25,020 nucleotides of DNA from M3007 sp044350425 (lineage in GTDB: Bacteria; Bacteroidota; Bacteroidia; Chitinophagales; Saprospiraceae), in the NCBI GenBank assembly GCA_044350425.1, contig JBILHS010000087.1:1-25020 (forward strand), written 5' to 3'. Below, in pieces: positions 14,212-22,168 of the stretch. Each line of letters starts with the position of its first letter. Within the stretch, counting starts at the first letter, position 1. The position numbers and the translations under genes are program-made. Below the pieces are notes generated by a model that saw only the letters and a list, made by a program, of their open reading frames with translations, made no database searches and was not told where the DNA came from.

Positions 14212-17025
14212 TTAAACGGATTGGCACTCGTTACGGACCAATTTTCCCGCTTTGAGATATGCCGCGTTCAGGCCTTTTGAAAAAATCCAGGTAAGCGGAC
14301 TCACGATGATGGACAAAGCCAATCCAATCAATGAGAACAAAGGATTGAATCTAAGGCGTATCACCACGATGCGGTAAAGTAAATAGCCTATGCCACCTGC
14401 GCCCAGGCTTGCCAGTATTGTTAGAACCAGCGTTTTGAGCTCCCAGTCCAGCCAAGCGTCTAAAGCGTAGATCAAGCCAATTAAAGTCAGTACACCAAGG
14501 ATACGAATACTCCATTTTACAAGGGGTGAGACCAAATGTACCTTGATCATTTGGGCGGCAATGTCCAGCAATCCTTGTAACTGCGCATGATCCGTGGGGT
14601 GTTGGTGTATTTCCCGAATCTGATCAAACTTCCACACTGGTTTTTGGGCAGCTTGCCCGGTGAAGTTTTCATGCAAGGTGAATTCAGGATCCTGCACCCT
14701 CAGGTCGTGGAGCATTTTACTACTGCCTTCTCCCTGTTGAATTTCAAAATCGGTCATCTGATACCCGCTAAGCATTAAGGTAAATGCTTCCTGCTCATGA
14801 AACGCATCCAGGTCTGTCCGAATCCGCGCCAGGGCTTCCTGAATGTTTTTGCGCATACCGTATTCGGTCAGTATTTCCTGTCCTTTTTGTTCGGTATCAG
14901 CAAAATTGGGCTCATAAGGGTCATCACAGTTCCGCCAGTTGACCACTTCAGAAGGCAAACCTTTGGTAAGATGCATGAGCAGATACCCTTGTAAAACCCT
15001 GGTGTTGTAACGTGCGCTCAGGTCCTGCAACTGGCAGGCTCTGATCCGCTCCTGAAGAATTGCGTTGCTGCGCCCTCCCACACTCCATGGACTAGACCCG
15101 GGGTCATCCACGGAGGCCAGTTGCCCGGATGCATCACTGATGATCAAAACGCCGCATTCCTGTTCGAGGAGCGTATTGACCCCCTGATTGTCATAGACCC
15201 CGCCATCCACCAGCTCCACATCGATCAATTTTCCACTGTCGGGCTTATAGAGCTCCCGCAGTTTTATTGGTTTAAAAAGTCCTGGAACACAAGCCGATGC
15301 TGCCACAGCAGTGGCAAGTCTGATCTTATGATGTGGTGCTGGCGCCTCCTCGTAGTACATCCTGCGCAGCGTGGGCAGCGCATCGGTTTCATTGTTGATG
15401 TAACTGGGTGGTTCGCCCATCCAGGAAGCTGTAAATTGCCAGCAATGCCCCGTATTGAGCGTCGTGGCATTGAGCACCAACATGGGAATTTTGTTTCGCC
15501 GCTTCCAGTTTTCTCTTTTGGGGGAGACATTTAACAATTCCCCTTCATTCCCCATGGGTTTGATCATCAGATCGGCCATGTAGATCTTCGGATCTACGGA
15601 TTCATTGTCTGCATTCCCGTTGGAATTCTTTTTGGGGAATCGTGCTGCTTCGGCCTTCTTATCCAGTAATTTTGAATAAAGCTTCTCTTCGTATAGGTCT
15701 TCCAGTTTGGAGGTTCGGGAGTAATCCGGATCAATAGCCATGCGCACATCGTCTACAATGTTCAGGAACAGGTTGCTGCGAAGATCAGTATTGATATCCT
15801 GAAGAAATTCATGTTCAATCTCTTGAACGATCCGGACATAATCTGCGGGTGTGATCTCATCATCCGGGAGGGATTGAAGCAAATTGCGCACCTTTAGATA
15901 ATAATATGCACCGATGATCGATCCTCCCGATACACAGGAGATCACTTCAATCTTCCGGAGCAAGTCTTGTTCTGCCAATCGGGCCAATACACCGATATGA
16001 AACAAAGAAGCTCTGAAGCCGCCGCCTGACAGGGCAAGGCCAATACGTTTGTTTCGCGAACCATAGGTCTGGGCGCCTGATATGGTTTCGAGCAGCGTAT
16101 TAGCATGATTGCGGTACAGAACATCTCCCTGAAAATGATCCTCTTCGATCCAGTTAGCGATCTGTTGTGCCGCACTATCTCCGGACCAACTATGCAACTC
16201 AAAGACCTTATTGTTGGAAGCTTCCTTTATTTTAAAAACAGCCGCTTCACAGCGATCGACCCCGAGCCCCATCAATGCTTCCGCCCAGGTGGTATAAAAC
16301 CATCCCCTGGAATTTCCCGGAGGATGGTTTTCCCACCTCTTTTTGTAATGCGATTCTGTGCTTTCACAGTACCGTACAATGTCCAGGCGGATCTTTTCTG
16401 CGCGTTGTGAAAGCTGGTTCGCAAAGGCTTTAAAAATTGGATCTTCTTTGCTGATCTCTCTTTGTCGACCAGCCAGGGTGTCGCAGACATAAGCAGCGTT
16501 GATCGCACAATATCCCTGGTCAAAAAAATTAGAATCATGTGGCAAATCATTTAGAGAACCCGCAGCGAGGGCCGATTCAACTTTTAGCCAATCGGACAAC
16601 CAAAGTTCATAGCCATGATTCAGGTAGCACAAAGCCGTTTTCAGGCAGGATTCCTGGTTGTCAAAGCGCCATTTCTGTTTGTAAATCGAACCTAAATTAC
16701 CGGCTATTCTGCTGATTCCAATTTTAGAGGGGTCAGCGCCAAACCTGCTGGTGAGTATTTCGATCGCCTGATCAAATCGGGTTTCGCCTGGCTGGTCGTC
16801 GTCTTTACAGGTTGAAATTGCCCACCGGACATACAGCTCTGTATCCAGGGTGTGTTCCTGATGGAGCCGGGCCAGCAGCCGGCGGGCATAGCTGAATTTT
16901 CTTGCATCAAAAAGCACATGGGCACAGGTATAGATCTCATCTGATGCAAATTTTTTACCCCTAAGATATTGTTGGGATCGATCGATACATTTTTCTAAAA
17001 CAAGCTTATTTTCTGCTTCGTACAT
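14212..17025 (-). CDS. TPR-like/patatin phospholipase with C-terminal membrane segments
   Basis: The 937-residue protein has three parts. Residues about 1-310 are helical, with TPR-like pairs (LFDARKFSYARRLLARLHQE; ALCYLNHGYELW). Residues about 327-625 form a patatin-like lipase: oxyanion loop SGGGFRAS (333-340), nucleophile region SCVSGGS with Ser366 (the first Gly of GxSxG is Cys364, tolerated in part of the family) and catalytic Asp607 in VDGGVYDNQG. The C-terminus has about three hydrophobic helices (836-859, 863-887, 893-915). The family hydrolyses acyl ester bonds of phospholipids. No signal peptide is visible, so the lipase should face the cytoplasm, tethered to the inner membrane. No cyclase or sensor gene adjoins it. 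Whether it serves lipid turnover or an abortive-infection role is open. Confidence 0.85.
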   Translation of the reverse strand: MYEAENKLVLEKCIDRSQQYLRGKKFASDEIYTCAHVLFDARKFSYARRLLARLHQEHTLDTELYVRWAISTCKDDDQPGETRFDQAIEILTSRFGADPSKIGISRIAGNLGSIYKQKWRFDNQESCLKTALCYLNHGYELWLSDWLKVESALAAGSLNDLPHDSNFFDQGYCAINAAYVCDTLAGRQREISKEDPIFKAFANQLSQRAEKIRLDIVRYCESTESHYKKRWENHPPGNSRGWFYTTWAEALMGLGVDRCEAAVFKIKEASNNKVFELHSWSGDSAAQQIANWIEEDHFQGDVLYRNHANTLLETISGAQTYGSRNKRIGLALSGGGFRASLFHIGVLARLAEQDLLRKIEVISCVSGGSIIGAYYYLKVRNLLQSLPDDEITPADYVRIVQEIEHEFLQDINTDLRSNLFLNIVDDVRMAIDPDYSRTSKLEDLYEEKLYSKLLDKKAEAARFPKKNSNGNADNESVDPKIYMADLMIKPMGNEGELLNVSPKRENWKRRNKIPMLVLNATTLNTGHCWQFTASWMGEPPSYINNETDALPTLRRMYYEEAPAPHHKIRLATAVAASACVPGLFKPIKLRELYKPDSGKLIDVELVDGGVYDNQGVNTLLEQECGVLIISDASGQLASVDDPGSSPWSVGGRSNAILQERIRACQLQDLSARYNTRVLQGYLLMHLTKGLPSEVVNWRNCDDPYEPNFADTEQKGQEILTEYGMRKNIQEALARIRTDLDAFHEQEAFTLMLSGYQMTDFEIQQGEGSSKMLHDLRVQDPEFTLHENFTGQAAQKPVWKFDQIREIHQHPTDHAQLQGLLDIAAQMIKVHLVSPLVKWSIRILGVLTLIGLIYALDAWLDWELKTLVLTILASLGAGGIGYLLYRIVVIRLRFNPLFSLIGLALSIIVSPLTWIFSKGLNAAYLKAGKLVRNECQSV

Positions 17026-17252
17026 AGTTCAATGGTGCGGTTGATGGCATTAGATTCTATTGGGGGCTTTTACATTAATAAGGCAAAGATTTAAATAATA
17101 TTCCGAATATGGTTGATAAGTAAGGCATACCATTCAACCCTGAAATCCAACCATTCATAAGGCACAGCCTACCGTCGAAGGCTTTTCGCTTTGGGTGATT
17201 GAAACAGGCCCCGATGTTTGTCCCATCATTCATTAAAAAAACGAATTAAGCA
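17026..17252. other. Divergent intergenic region, patatin gene and TonB receptor gene
   Basis: This 227-base gap holds the start regions of two divergent genes. On the plus side a good promoter candidate is at 17190-17220. On the minus side AATCTTTG (17084-17091), one mismatch to TAnnTTTG, could serve the lipase gene. No repeat or small gene is apparent. Confidence 0.45.
17190..17220 (+). promoter_or_regulatory. Candidate promoter TTTG-N19-GATGTTTG for the TonB receptor
   Basis: TTTG at 17190-17193, a 19-base spacer and GATGTTTG at 17213-17220 (one mismatch to TAnnTTTG) reproduce the Bacteroidota housekeeping promoter layout. The predicted start of transcription lies about 28 bases before the ATG at 17253. 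Confidence 0.45.
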
Positions 17253-19649
17253 ATGAAATCGAAACTAATCCTGGCACTCCTGCCCATATTGCTTTTCCCC
17301 GCATTTCTCCTTGGGCAGTCCCAGACGATACGGGGGACTATCCTGGATAAGCAAGCGGAAACGCCGCTGATCGGGGCAACGATCCAGGTGCTGAACACCG
17401 AGCCCGGCATAGGCGCTACTACGGACATGAAAGGTGAATTCACCCTGAAATCGGTGCCTGTAGGTCGTCAAACGCTTCGGATCAGTTACCTGGGTTATGA
17501 GACCCAAACAATTCCAAACGTATTGGTCAATGCAGGGAAAGAGGTGCTATTGACCTTAAAAATGGAAGAATCCTTTACTGCAATGGACGAAGTGGTCGTG
17601 GTTGCAAAGGTGAATAAGGACCAGGCGATCAATGACTTGGCGACCATCTCTGCCAGACAATTTAACACCGAAGAAGTGAGCCGGTATTCGGGTGGTCGCG
17701 GGGACGTAGGTCGCCTGGTAGCCAATTTTGCAGGGGTGGCGGCCAGTAACGACGCCCGGAACGACATCATTATACGGGGCAATACTCCCACCGGGGTGCT
17801 TTGGCGCCTGGAGGGCATTCCAATCCCCAGCCCAAATCACTACTCCACACTTGGAACTACCGGAGGCCCCGTAAGTGCACTCAATCCAAACATGATCGGG
17901 AATTCGGACTTTTTGACTTCAGCCTTCCCGGCCGAATATGGAAATGCAACGGCTGGTGTGTTTGACATTAACCTGCGCAAAGGAAACCGAGACCGTTTTG
18001 AATTTATGGGCCAGGTTGGCGCATTTACAGGTTTTGAGGGAGCTATTGAGGGACCTATTAGCAAAGGCAAGGGTTCATTTGTGGTTGCTTATCGCCATTC
18101 ATTTGCAGAAGTAGCCCAGGCTGCAGGCCTGAATGTAGGCACAGCGGCTACCCCAAAATACAAAGACTTGACCTTTAACGTAGATTTGGGCAGTACAAAG
18201 GCTGGAAATTTCAGCGTTTTTGGAATTGGTGGCTATAGTTCGATAGACTTCTTAGGCGCAGAGATTGATACAACAGATCTGTTTGCCAATCCAACCCAGA
18301 ACGCCTACAATGTGTCAAAATTTGGGGTAGCCGGAGTAAAACACAACCTTTTGCTCAACGATCATGCCTATGTACGTACCATTTTAAGTGTTTCACATTC
18401 CGGAAATTCATTTGAGACGGAGGATCTGGAGATGACAGATAACACAGGTAATTTATTGCAAACCAACGATGTTTTGGATGCAGGAAACACTTTCCGACTT
18501 TCATCTTTCTACAATGATAAGATAAACCGTCGCTTGACCCTGCGCACTGGTATTTTACTGCAACGCCAAAATCTGGATACTTATGTCAAGACCCGCGAAG
18601 GAATTCCTGATTTTGACGGAGATGGGCAGCCAGATCTATTCACACAACGCGATTTTGATGGCAGCTTTGATCAGGCCGAAGCCTATGTGCAGACCCAGTG
18701 GCGCATTGCCGAAAAACTGACCTTGAATACCGGCCTTCATGGGCTGTATTTTGATAAAACGGAAGACCTCGCCGTTGAACCTCGTGTAGCTTTAAACTGG
18801 CAGTTTGCACCCAAATCAACCCTTAACCTGGGTTATGGACTACACAATCAAACACAACCACTGCCTGTATTCCTTTTCCGTGAGCGTCAGTCGGATGGCA
18901 CCGCCAAAGAAACCAACCAAGACCTTGGTTTTACCCGCAGCCAGCACTTTGTTTTGGGTTGGGATTACAAACCGGCAGCTTCCTGGAGGTTAAAAGCAGA
19001 GACTTACTACCAATTGCTTTCAGACATTCCAATTGAATCTACACCAAGCAGTTTTGCTTTGTTGAATGCAGGTGCAGATTTTATTTTCCCTGAAAAAAAC
19101 AACCTGGTAAATCAAGGCACGGGCACAAACCTGGGAGCAGAGTTAACCCTTGAAAAGTTTTTCAGTCAGGGTTGGTACAGTTTGGTGACCGTCAGCGTAT
19201 TTGATTCAAAATATAAAGGTTCAGACGGTGTTGAACGCGCTACAGCTTTTGATGGTGGTTATGTAGCCAATGCACTCGCCGGAAAGGAATTTAAACTTGG
19301 GAAGGCCGGACGTCGTGTCCTTACTTTGGATACTAAGGTTACGGCTGCCGGTGGACGTCCCTACACGCCCGTAGATCTGGAAGCAAGCAAAGCCGCAGGT
19401 CGTGAAGTGTTGCTTGAAGATCAGGCTTTTAGTCAGCGATTGGATGGCTATTTCCGATGGGATGTAAAAATTGGAATGCGGATAAACAGCACCAAACGCA
19501 AGCTTTCGCAGACTTTTTTCCTGGATTTTCAAAATGTGACCAACAATCAGAACATCTTTGCCGTACGGTACAATGAGGTAAGAAATGAGGTGGGAAGGAC
19601 CTATCAGATCGGATTTTTTCCTGATTTGATGTATCGGGTGGAGTTTTAG
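17253..19649 (+). CDS. TonB-dependent outer-membrane receptor with CarboxypepD_reg-like domain
   Basis: The 798-residue protein has a signal peptide (cut near LLGQ, residue 21). A carboxypeptidase-regulatory-like beta domain follows at about 23-108 (TIRGTILDKQAETPLIGATI, then GYETQTI), then a plug domain at about 125-235 with IIIRGNTPTGVLWRLEGIPI, and a beta barrel ending in YRVEF with the terminal Phe expected of outer-membrane barrels. Such receptors import ligands with energy from TonB-ExbBD. No SusD-like lipoprotein gene is adjacent, so this is not a standard glycan-uptake pair; a siderophore, peptide or other ligand is possible. The AEYGNATAGVFDINLRKGNR segment after the plug is typical of this subgroup. 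Confidence 0.9.
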   Translation: MKSKLILALLPILLFPAFLLGQSQTIRGTILDKQAETPLIGATIQVLNTEPGIGATTDMKGEFTLKSVPVGRQTLRISYLGYETQTIPNVLVNAGKEVLLTLKMEESFTAMDEVVVVAKVNKDQAINDLATISARQFNTEEVSRYSGGRGDVGRLVANFAGVAASNDARNDIIIRGNTPTGVLWRLEGIPIPSPNHYSTLGTTGGPVSALNPNMIGNSDFLTSAFPAEYGNATAGVFDINLRKGNRDRFEFMGQVGAFTGFEGAIEGPISKGKGSFVVAYRHSFAEVAQAAGLNVGTAATPKYKDLTFNVDLGSTKAGNFSVFGIGGYSSIDFLGAEIDTTDLFANPTQNAYNVSKFGVAGVKHNLLLNDHAYVRTILSVSHSGNSFETEDLEMTDNTGNLLQTNDVLDAGNTFRLSSFYNDKINRRLTLRTGILLQRQNLDTYVKTREGIPDFDGDGQPDLFTQRDFDGSFDQAEAYVQTQWRIAEKLTLNTGLHGLYFDKTEDLAVEPRVALNWQFAPKSTLNLGYGLHNQTQPLPVFLFRERQSDGTAKETNQDLGFTRSQHFVLGWDYKPAASWRLKAETYYQLLSDIPIESTPSSFALLNAGADFIFPEKNNLVNQGTGTNLGAELTLEKFFSQGWYSLVTVSVFDSKYKGSDGVERATAFDGGYVANALAGKEFKLGKAGRRVLTLDTKVTAAGGRPYTPVDLEASKAAGREVLLEDQAFSQRLDGYFRWDVKIGMRINSTKRKLSQTFFLDFQNVTNNQNIFAVRYNEVRNEVGRTYQIGFFPDLMYRVEF

Positions 19650-19666
19650 AGGTGGCACTTTTATAA

Positions 19667-19698
19667 TTTGGAATATTGTTTTGATTTGCTTATATTTG
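19667..19698 (+). promoter_or_regulatory. Candidate promoter TTTG-N20-TATATTTG for the GxxExxY gene
   Basis: TTTG (19667-19670), 20 bases, then TATATTTG (19691-19698) is a near-ideal Bacteroidota promoter, with the -7 element an exact TAnnTTTG. It lies about 85 bases upstream of the GxxExxY start codon and 18 bases after the receptor stop codon, so the gene should have its own transcript. Confidence 0.5.
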
Positions 19699-19782
19699 TT
19701 ACTACAAGGCTGATAGTATCGACTTAAGAAACTATGAGGCTATGTAATGACAAATATAACTTTCACTTAAACAAAAAACCAA

Positions 19783-20202
19783 ATGGACATGATTTCTAAA
19801 AAGAGCATAAACGCCCTAACTCGTGAGATTATCGGAGCAGCCATCGAGGTGCATAAAATTCTTGGCCCCGGACTTCTAGAGAAGGTATATGAGGCAGCCA
19901 TGATGCACGAGCTACAACTTAGAGGATTGAAAGCTGTCAGACAACAGCCAATTCTAGTGAACTACAAAGGAGTTGATTTAGATGTTGAACTTCGGTATGA
20001 TATTTTGGTCGAGGACCTCATCATTTGTGAACTGAAATCAACCACAGAGATGCGACCGATTTTTGATGCTACCCTGATTTCTTATTTGAAGCACCTAAAG
20101 AAACCAAAGGGGATCTTGATTAATTTCTACGTTCGAAATCTTTATTACGAAGGCCAAAAAACTTTTGTCAACGAATTTTTTGCTGCCTTGCCTGAAGGAT
20201 AA
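19783..20202 (+). CDS. GxxExxY family protein (PD-(D/E)XK-like)
   Basis: The 139-residue protein carries the name-giving motif GPGLLEKVY with G30, E33 and Y36, preceded by the usual IIGAAIEVHKILGPG helix. The second block, RYDILVEDLIICELKS, contains D73, E83 and K85 in the arrangement D-x(9)-E-x-K of PD-(D/E)XK nuclease folds. The ending is typical (GILINFYVRNLYYEGQKTFV). The biochemical role of GxxExxY proteins is not established; the fold suggests nucleic-acid cleavage. A second ATG at 19789 could be the true start. It has its own promoter-like site, and a large palindrome lies 12 bases after the stop codon; the pair looks like an inserted unit. Confidence 0.88.
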   Translation: MDMISKKSINALTREIIGAAIEVHKILGPGLLEKVYEAAMMHELQLRGLKAVRQQPILVNYKGVDLDVELRYDILVEDLIICELKSTTEMRPIFDATLISYLKHLKKPKGILINFYVRNLYYEGQKTFVNEFFAALPEG

Positions 20203-20213
20203 TTTTAACCACA

Positions 20214-20320
20214 CTTAATATTTTACCACATAGTTCACATAGCACACATAGCTTTTTGAATTCGTTGAATCAACTATGTGTACTATGTGAACTATGTGTA
20301 CTATGTGGTAAAATATTAAG
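20214..20320. repeat. 'cacatag' word-repeat palindrome after the GxxExxY gene
   Basis: The 21 bases at 20214-20234 (cttaatattttaccacatag plus t) are the exact complement of 20300-20320. The arms continue with cacatag words: the left arm spans 20214-20251 (38 bases) and the right arm 20274-20320 (47 bases). The right arm has one extra nine-base unit, acacatagt when read on the left-arm strand. The loop is 22 bases (20252-20273). It could terminate the GxxExxY transcript. The rest of the gap to the epimerase remnant (20321-20338) holds nothing else. Confidence 0.85.
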
Positions 20321-20338
20321 ATAAACTAAACAGTAAAC

Positions 20339-21046
20339 ATGCAACCATACACGATTATTGGCGCAGGTGGTGCAATCGGCACGCCCCTGGCCCATGAACT
20401 GATCAAAAACAAAAAACCCGTCCGCCTGCTTTCCCGCTCGGGAAAAACCATGGAAGGTGCTGAAAGCCTAAGTGTTGATGTTTTTAATGCAAAGGAATTG
20501 ACCGAAGGCATTCGTGGTTCTAAGGTTGCTTTTTTGCTGGTAGGATTGGAATACAATACAAAAATATGGGAGCAACAATGGCCGGTTGTCATGCAAAATA
20601 CCTTACAAGCTTGTAAAGAAACAGGCGTGCCCCTGGTGTTTTTTGACAACGTGTACATGTATGGCCCGGTAGCAGGCAAAATGACTGAAGAAACTCCCTT
20701 CAAGCCCAGCAGTAAAAAAGGTGTGGTGCGGGCTAAAACTGTGAATATGTTGCTGGACGCGGCACAAAGGGGTGATGTGAAGGCTTGTATTGCCCGAAGC
20801 GCCGATTTTTACGGGCTGTGCCAAGGCTTTAATAATTTTGGCCGATGATCCGGGTGCATTCAACCAAACCTGGCATTTGCCCAGCAAAAATCCGCCCCCT
20901 ATTCCTACTGAATGGTTTATCAAAACGAAGCCCGCTACTGGTTTGATTCGAGCAAATTCGAGCAGAAATATGGTTTTCAACCGACCAGCTATGAAGATGG
21001 GATCAAGGAAACCGTCCAGTTTTTCAACTTGCGTAAAAACGTTTAG
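20339..21046 (+). pseudogene. Decayed NAD-dependent epimerase/dehydratase gene
   Basis: Three pieces of one short-chain epimerase remain. From ATG 20339 the frame reads a normal Rossmann start (YTIIGAGGAIGTPLAHELI) through FFDNVYMYGPVAGKMTEETP and ends its homology at CIARSADFYG (about 20817), then runs into a stop at 20846-20848. In another frame (about 20823-20910) AKALIILADDPGAFNQTWHL matches the later 'FNQTWHLP' part of the family. From about 20918 the first frame resumes with YWFDSSKFEQKYGFQPTSYE through to a TAG at 21044-21046. Compared with the usual length of about 310 residues, roughly 40-50 residues are missing at each junction. The product cannot be functional as a complete enzyme. 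It ends 8 bases before the kinase gene start. Confidence 0.85.
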
Positions 21047-21054
21047 ATAAAGCC

Positions 21055-22143
21055 ATGAAAAGCAAACCCTGTTTTCAGGACATTTCGGGATTCAATGACA
21101 AATGGATCGTTGTTTTTGGACTGCCCATTGCAAGCTTAATGGTTTCAGTATTGTTATTTTCAGAAGCCTATGCTCAGCTTGATTGGCTATTCATTGGGGT
21201 TTGTATTCCTGTGTCCCTGATTTACACCGTTTTCTTTTGGTACGGGATGCGATGGATTTACAGTGAACTAAAATGGCGATATCCAGCCAATGAATACTTT
21301 GGGAAGCGGATGTTCTGGGTGTTTTTAGGCTTCAATATATTGTACCCTTCAATTAATTTCGGTGTAGGTGGAACGCTGCATCAATTGGGGATTGGTCATG
21401 AACGCAATCCCAATCCAATAGTAGTTTACATTACCTCACTGATTTTGTGTGCTTTGGTCATTACGCTTTATGAGGCCATTTCCTTCTACATACAATTGCA
21501 GCGCACCGTAGCAGAAAAAGCGCAACTGGAATGGCAAAACGTAGAATCACAGCTGGAAGGCCTGCGAAATCAGGTGAATCCACACTTCTTGTTCAATAGT
21601 CTGAACACACTGGCCTATCTGATTCCGGAGGATCCGGAAAGAGCTGTCAGGTTTTTACAGCAACTGAGCAATGTTTATCGATATGTGCTGGAAAGCAGGG
21701 AGTCCAAAATTATTCCACTAAGCAAGGAGTTGGAGTTTTTAGAAGCCTATGTCTTCCTATTAAAAGAGCGATTTGGAGACAATCTAAGGGTGGTGATCAA
21801 GGATTTAGCTGGAGATAAAAACCACTTCATCGTTCCGCTCAGCTTTCAGATGCTTTTTGAAAATGCCATTAAGCACAACGTTATTTCGGTTGAAAAACCA
21901 CTAACTATAGAGGTTTTTGCTGAAAACGGGCATCTGATCGTGCGCAATAATTTGCAGAAAAAAAACCAGGTCATGGATTCCACCGGCGTAGGGTTGAACA
22001 ACATCCGGGATCGATATCGGATGTTGACACATCAGGAAGTTGAAATAATTGCTTCACAACAATATTTCACCGTAGCCCTCCCAATCATAGAACACAACAA
22101 AGAAACCCCAGAATCAAACCAGACCTTAGTTCATACATCATAG
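21055..22143 (+). CDS. LytS-type sensor histidine kinase
   Basis: The 362-residue kinase has about four N-terminal membrane helices (roughly 18-40, 44-64, 86-104, 122-146), a coiled linker (RTVAEKAQLEWQNVESQLEG), then the His_kinase domain of the LytS/YehU family with phosphoacceptor His177 in NQVNPHFLFNSLN. An ATPase domain follows, with N-box NAIKHN (270-275) and G-box GVGLNN (311-316). It should autophosphorylate and pass phosphate to the LytTR regulator encoded next, 25 bases downstream. The input signal is unknown; no periplasmic domain is seen. The last codons (LVHTS then TAG) lie inside a short tandem repeat (22128-22162), so the tail sequence is repeat-derived. Confidence 0.92.
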   Translation: MKSKPCFQDISGFNDKWIVVFGLPIASLMVSVLLFSEAYAQLDWLFIGVCIPVSLIYTVFFWYGMRWIYSELKWRYPANEYFGKRMFWVFLGFNILYPSINFGVGGTLHQLGIGHERNPNPIVVYITSLILCALVITLYEAISFYIQLQRTVAEKAQLEWQNVESQLEGLRNQVNPHFLFNSLNTLAYLIPEDPERAVRFLQQLSNVYRYVLESRESKIIPLSKELEFLEAYVFLLKERFGDNLRVVIKDLAGDKNHFIVPLSFQMLFENAIKHNVISVEKPLTIEVFAENGHLIVRNNLQKKNQVMDSTGVGLNNIRDRYRMLTHQEVEIIASQQYFTVALPIIEHNKETPESNQTLVHTS

Positions 22144-22162
22144 TTCATACATCATACATCAT
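22128..22162 (+). repeat. Tandem 'agttcatacatcat' repeat across the kinase stop codon
   Basis: Two perfect 14-base units (22128-22141 and 22142-22155) are followed by a half unit, acatcat (22156-22162). The stop codon of the kinase gene (TAG, 22141-22143) spans the junction of units one and two. The next start codon follows at 22169. Confidence 0.85.
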
Positions 22163-22168
22163 ACCTCC

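Noticed and set aside
14212..17025. CBASS effector (CapV-like patatin)
   Set aside because: No nucleotide cyclase or accessory CBASS genes are adjacent, and the TPR and membrane parts do not match CapV.
17253..19649. SusC/SusD polysaccharide utilisation locus
   Set aside because: The receptor has no adjacent SusD-like lipoprotein or glycoside hydrolase gene, and it is shorter than typical SusC proteins.
20214..20320. CRISPR array
   Set aside because: The repeats are 7-9 bases with no unique spacers and form one palindrome.
20790..21050. Separate 86-codon gene after the epimerase fragment
   Set aside because: Its first third is the displaced middle of the epimerase, and the rest is out of frame with the remaining epimerase C-terminus. 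It is part of the pseudogene.
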